Of a DNA stretch of 64,000 bases, positions 62,685-64,000 are shown one piece after another. Source of the DNA: Saccharomonospora sp. CUA-673 (GTDB lineage Bacteria; Actinomycetota; Actinomycetes; Mycobacteriales; Pseudonocardiaceae); NCBI RefSeq assembly GCF_001942305.1, contig NZ_MKKE01000044.1, positions 1 to 64,000 of the forward strand. Direction: 5' to 3'. Under the pieces are notes generated by a model that did no database searches, was not told where the DNA came from, and worked only from the letters and a program-made list of their open reading frames with translations. The position numbers were made by a program, and so were the translations under genes. The stretch's first letter is position 1, and every line of letters begins with the position of its first letter.

Positions 62685-63354
62685 CGGGTGTTCGCCTTTC
62701 GAGTGCAAGATCAGCCGGTGGCGTCGGGGGCCTACCGGCTCTCCGGGTGGTGGCGGCGAACTGAGCGGCGACGACCTCGATGATGTCCTGGCGGCTGACC
62801 GGGAGCTCGCCGGTGAGCCAGGCCATGAGCAGTTCGGCGAGGCCGCCGGTGAGTAAGAGCCCGGCGATCTGGTCATGCGGTGGTGACAGCGCGTCGGCGC
62901 CGTGCAGGGCGCGGGCTTGGGAGGCGATCAACTGGGCGAACTCGTGCAGGAGTTCGTGTCGGCGGGCGCGCAACGGGTCGGCGACGGCGGATTCCAGCAT
63001 GGCCACGCGGCCGATACGCGGATCGTCGGTGACCAGGTCGACGAACGCGGTAATCGCCGCTGTGGCTTTCGTGTACGGGTCACCGTCGGTGGCGGCCAGC
63101 GCGCGCAACCCGAGATCGCGGACCTGCGCCGCGATCCGGTCCAGCACCGCCAGCAGCAACTCATCACGGTGAGCGAAACTCTCGTAGAAGTAGCGCTCGG
63201 TCAGTCCTGCCCGCGAGCAGACGGCGGTCATCGTGGTCTGCTGCCATCCGTGGGTGCCCAACAGATCGAGCCCGGCCTCCAACAGTTGTTCACGCCGCTG
63301 CTCACGCCGCTGCTGGGCACTGACACCCCGATAGCTGCGTTTCGGCTCCGCCAC
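62677..63354 (-). CDS. TetR-family regulator
   Basis: A 225-residue TetR protein: HTH at residues about 15-65 (REQLLEAGLDLLGTHGWQQT, then TMTAVCSRAGLTERYFYESF) and a helical effector domain (VDLVTDDPRIGRVAMLESAV, LLTGGLAELLMAWLTGELP). A GTG at 63354 gives the usual N-terminal length. Bases 63379-63396 just upstream are a perfect dyad likely to be its operator. It represses itself and the thioesterase gene, by inference. Confidence 0.87.
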   Translation of the reverse strand: MAEPKRSYRGVSAQQRREQRREQLLEAGLDLLGTHGWQQTTMTAVCSRAGLTERYFYESFAHRDELLLAVLDRIAAQVRDLGLRALAATDGDPYTKATAAITAFVDLVTDDPRIGRVAMLESAVADPLRARRHELLHEFAQLIASQARALHGADALSPPHDQIAGLLLTGGLAELLMAWLTGELPVSRQDIIEVVAAQFAATTRRAGRPPTPPADLALERRTPDD

Positions 63355-63378
63355 AGACCCATCTTGACATACATGCCT

Positions 63379-63396
63379 GTCAGAAATCATTCTGAC
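63379..63396. promoter_or_regulatory. Palindromic TetR operator candidate
   Basis: GTCAGAA-ATCA-TTCTGAC, perfect 7-base arms, 25 bases before the regulator start; an extra half site (CTGTCAGAATTTG) lies at about 63405-63418. Typical size and place for TetR autoregulation. Confidence 0.65.
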
Positions 63397-63540
63397 CGTA
63401 GTTACTGTCAGAATTTGAGTGGTCCATAGCGGAGGCGATACCCGTGGGCACAACGCAGGGCTCCGACAGCGCCCGGGCGGGCCACCGCGCCCTGCCCTGC
63501 TCGCTCACGCGGTTGGCATCACGCCTGCCGGAGGTGATCG

Positions 63541-63804
63541 ATGATGGCAACCGCTTCTGACTCCGCGACCGGTACCGCCGAACCGGGGACTGGGCGCACC
63601 CGGTGGCGTCGGTTTGCTGGATTGCTGACACCGGTGCTACTGGCCGTCGCGTTGATGTTCGTCGGGGTGCTGACCGGGTCACTACCGATCTCGGTCGCAG
63701 CCGAGGGCCTAATGCTTCAGAACACGAACACCCTCACGGCCGAAGGCCCCGAGATCCGGATCAAGCCGGTGGGCACTCGTCGTGTGGGTGGTGGTCAGCG
63801 GTGA
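63541..63804 (+). CDS. Small membrane-anchored hypothetical protein
   Basis: An 87-residue protein with basic N-terminal segment and one hydrophobic helix (FAGLLTPVLLAVALMFVGVL, residues about 26-46), then a short extracytoplasmic tail (SVAAEGLMLQNTNTLTAEG, then IRIKPVGTRRVGG). The RTRWRRFAGLL start resembles DUF6230-type proteins, but the protein is shorter. The stop overlaps the next GTG as GTGA. Probably part of an integrative-element gene set with DUF2637. Confidence 0.55.
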   Translation: MMATASDSATGTAEPGTGRTRWRRFAGLLTPVLLAVALMFVGVLTGSLPISVAAEGLMLQNTNTLTAEGPEIRIKPVGTRRVGGGQR

Positions 63805-64000
63805 CCGTCGAGCGGAACAACACTGGAACGCCTCGGCGGAGCCGGGCGCTGTGGCTTCAGAGCACGTGTGTTGCTCTGGTCTGCCTCGGCGCGGCCTACG
63901 CCTCGTATCGGCATGGGCGTGAGTTTGCGCTGCGGTTCGGCGCGGATGAGATCATGGCCGCGATCTGGCCGCTGATCGTGGACGGCATGGTGCTCACGGC
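63801..64000 (+). CDS. DUF2637-domain protein (5' part only; cut by window end)
   Basis: From the GTG at 63801: TVERNNTGTPRRSRALWLQS, then CVALVCLGAAYASYRHGREF, AL, RFGADEIMAAIWPLIVDGMV. This is the N-terminal membrane part of a DUF2637 protein, a family frequent in actinobacterial conjugative/integrative elements. A related but truncated copy lies at 46.55-46.74 kb. The remainder is outside the window. Confidence 0.82.
   Translation, partial: MTVERNNTGTPRRSRALWLQSTCVALVCLGAAYASYRHGREFALRFGADEIMAAIWPLIVDGMVLT

Overview
The window is high-GC actinobacterial DNA. The gene content (Rv1733c-type membrane protein, InhA-like enoyl reductase, IniB-like protein, DUF397, DUF2637, FxLD-type lanthipeptide methyltransferases) points to an order near Pseudonocardiales. 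This placement is inference: no rRNA or tRNA gene is visible. Much of the window looks like an accessory region, with insertion sequences, truncated genes and patches of metal/stress, lanthipeptide and catabolic genes.

Layout. 0.2-1.6 kb: inositol monophosphatase-like and Nudix genes. 1.8-4.0 kb: complete IS21-family element. 4.3-6.8 kb: XRE/TPR regulator, HAD phosphatase and a fragment of an FxLD-system methyltransferase. 6.8-15.3 kb: metal block, with chrA, a two-component system overlapping a FetA/FetB-type exporter, and a divergent run of PepSY, DUF1259 lipoprotein, DUF378-like protein, ChrB split into two genes, and CopC. 15.4-19.8 kb: decayed lanthipeptide locus with no visible precursor. 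19.9-23.9 kb: Rv1733c-like protein, two universal stress proteins and a cation/proton antiporter. 24.2-25.0 kb: gene debris plus a small IS21-like MITE. 25.0-29.6 kb: two TerC genes, each behind a yybP-ykoY-like leader, with a third leader that has no evident gene. 29.6-34.7 kb: FolC-like, Sua5 and MurF paralogues, then a wHTH/DUF6671 pair. 34.9-40.4 kb: a DabA/DabB inorganic-carbon transporter operon. 40.4-44.6 kb: isocitrate dehydrogenase, dihydroxyacid dehydratase and InhA-like reductase. 44.6-49.4 kb: HTH protein, IS110, DUF2637 fragment, IS3, resolvase pseudogene, DUF397 and crotonase fragments. 49.4-60.1 kb: acyl-CoA/beta-oxidation operon with a secreted esterase, a divergent MaoC gene and a TetR gene. 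60.1-61.9 kb: run of tiny genes behind an IniB-like gene. 62.2-64.0 kb: thioesterase, TetR, small membrane protein and a DUF2637 gene cut by the window end.

Logic. chrA and the ChrB-containing operon share one near-palindromic operator, so they probably form a single regulon although they lie about 4 kb apart and on opposite strands. Three promoters in the TerC block share the same -35/-10 geometry and a dyad inside the spacer, and both TerC leaders can form a hairpin that hides the ribosome binding site. In the DAB operon, dabB and dabA are linked by a mini-ORF that overlaps both neighbours by four bases.

Caution: more than a dozen conserved genes (fetB, the FxLD methyltransferase, both terC, murF, dabA, dabB, ilvD and others) are interrupted by single-base shifts, nearly all one-base losses in GC-rich runs. 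This looks more like sequencing or assembly error than decay. Frames were restored by protein continuity, and each case is stated in its entry.
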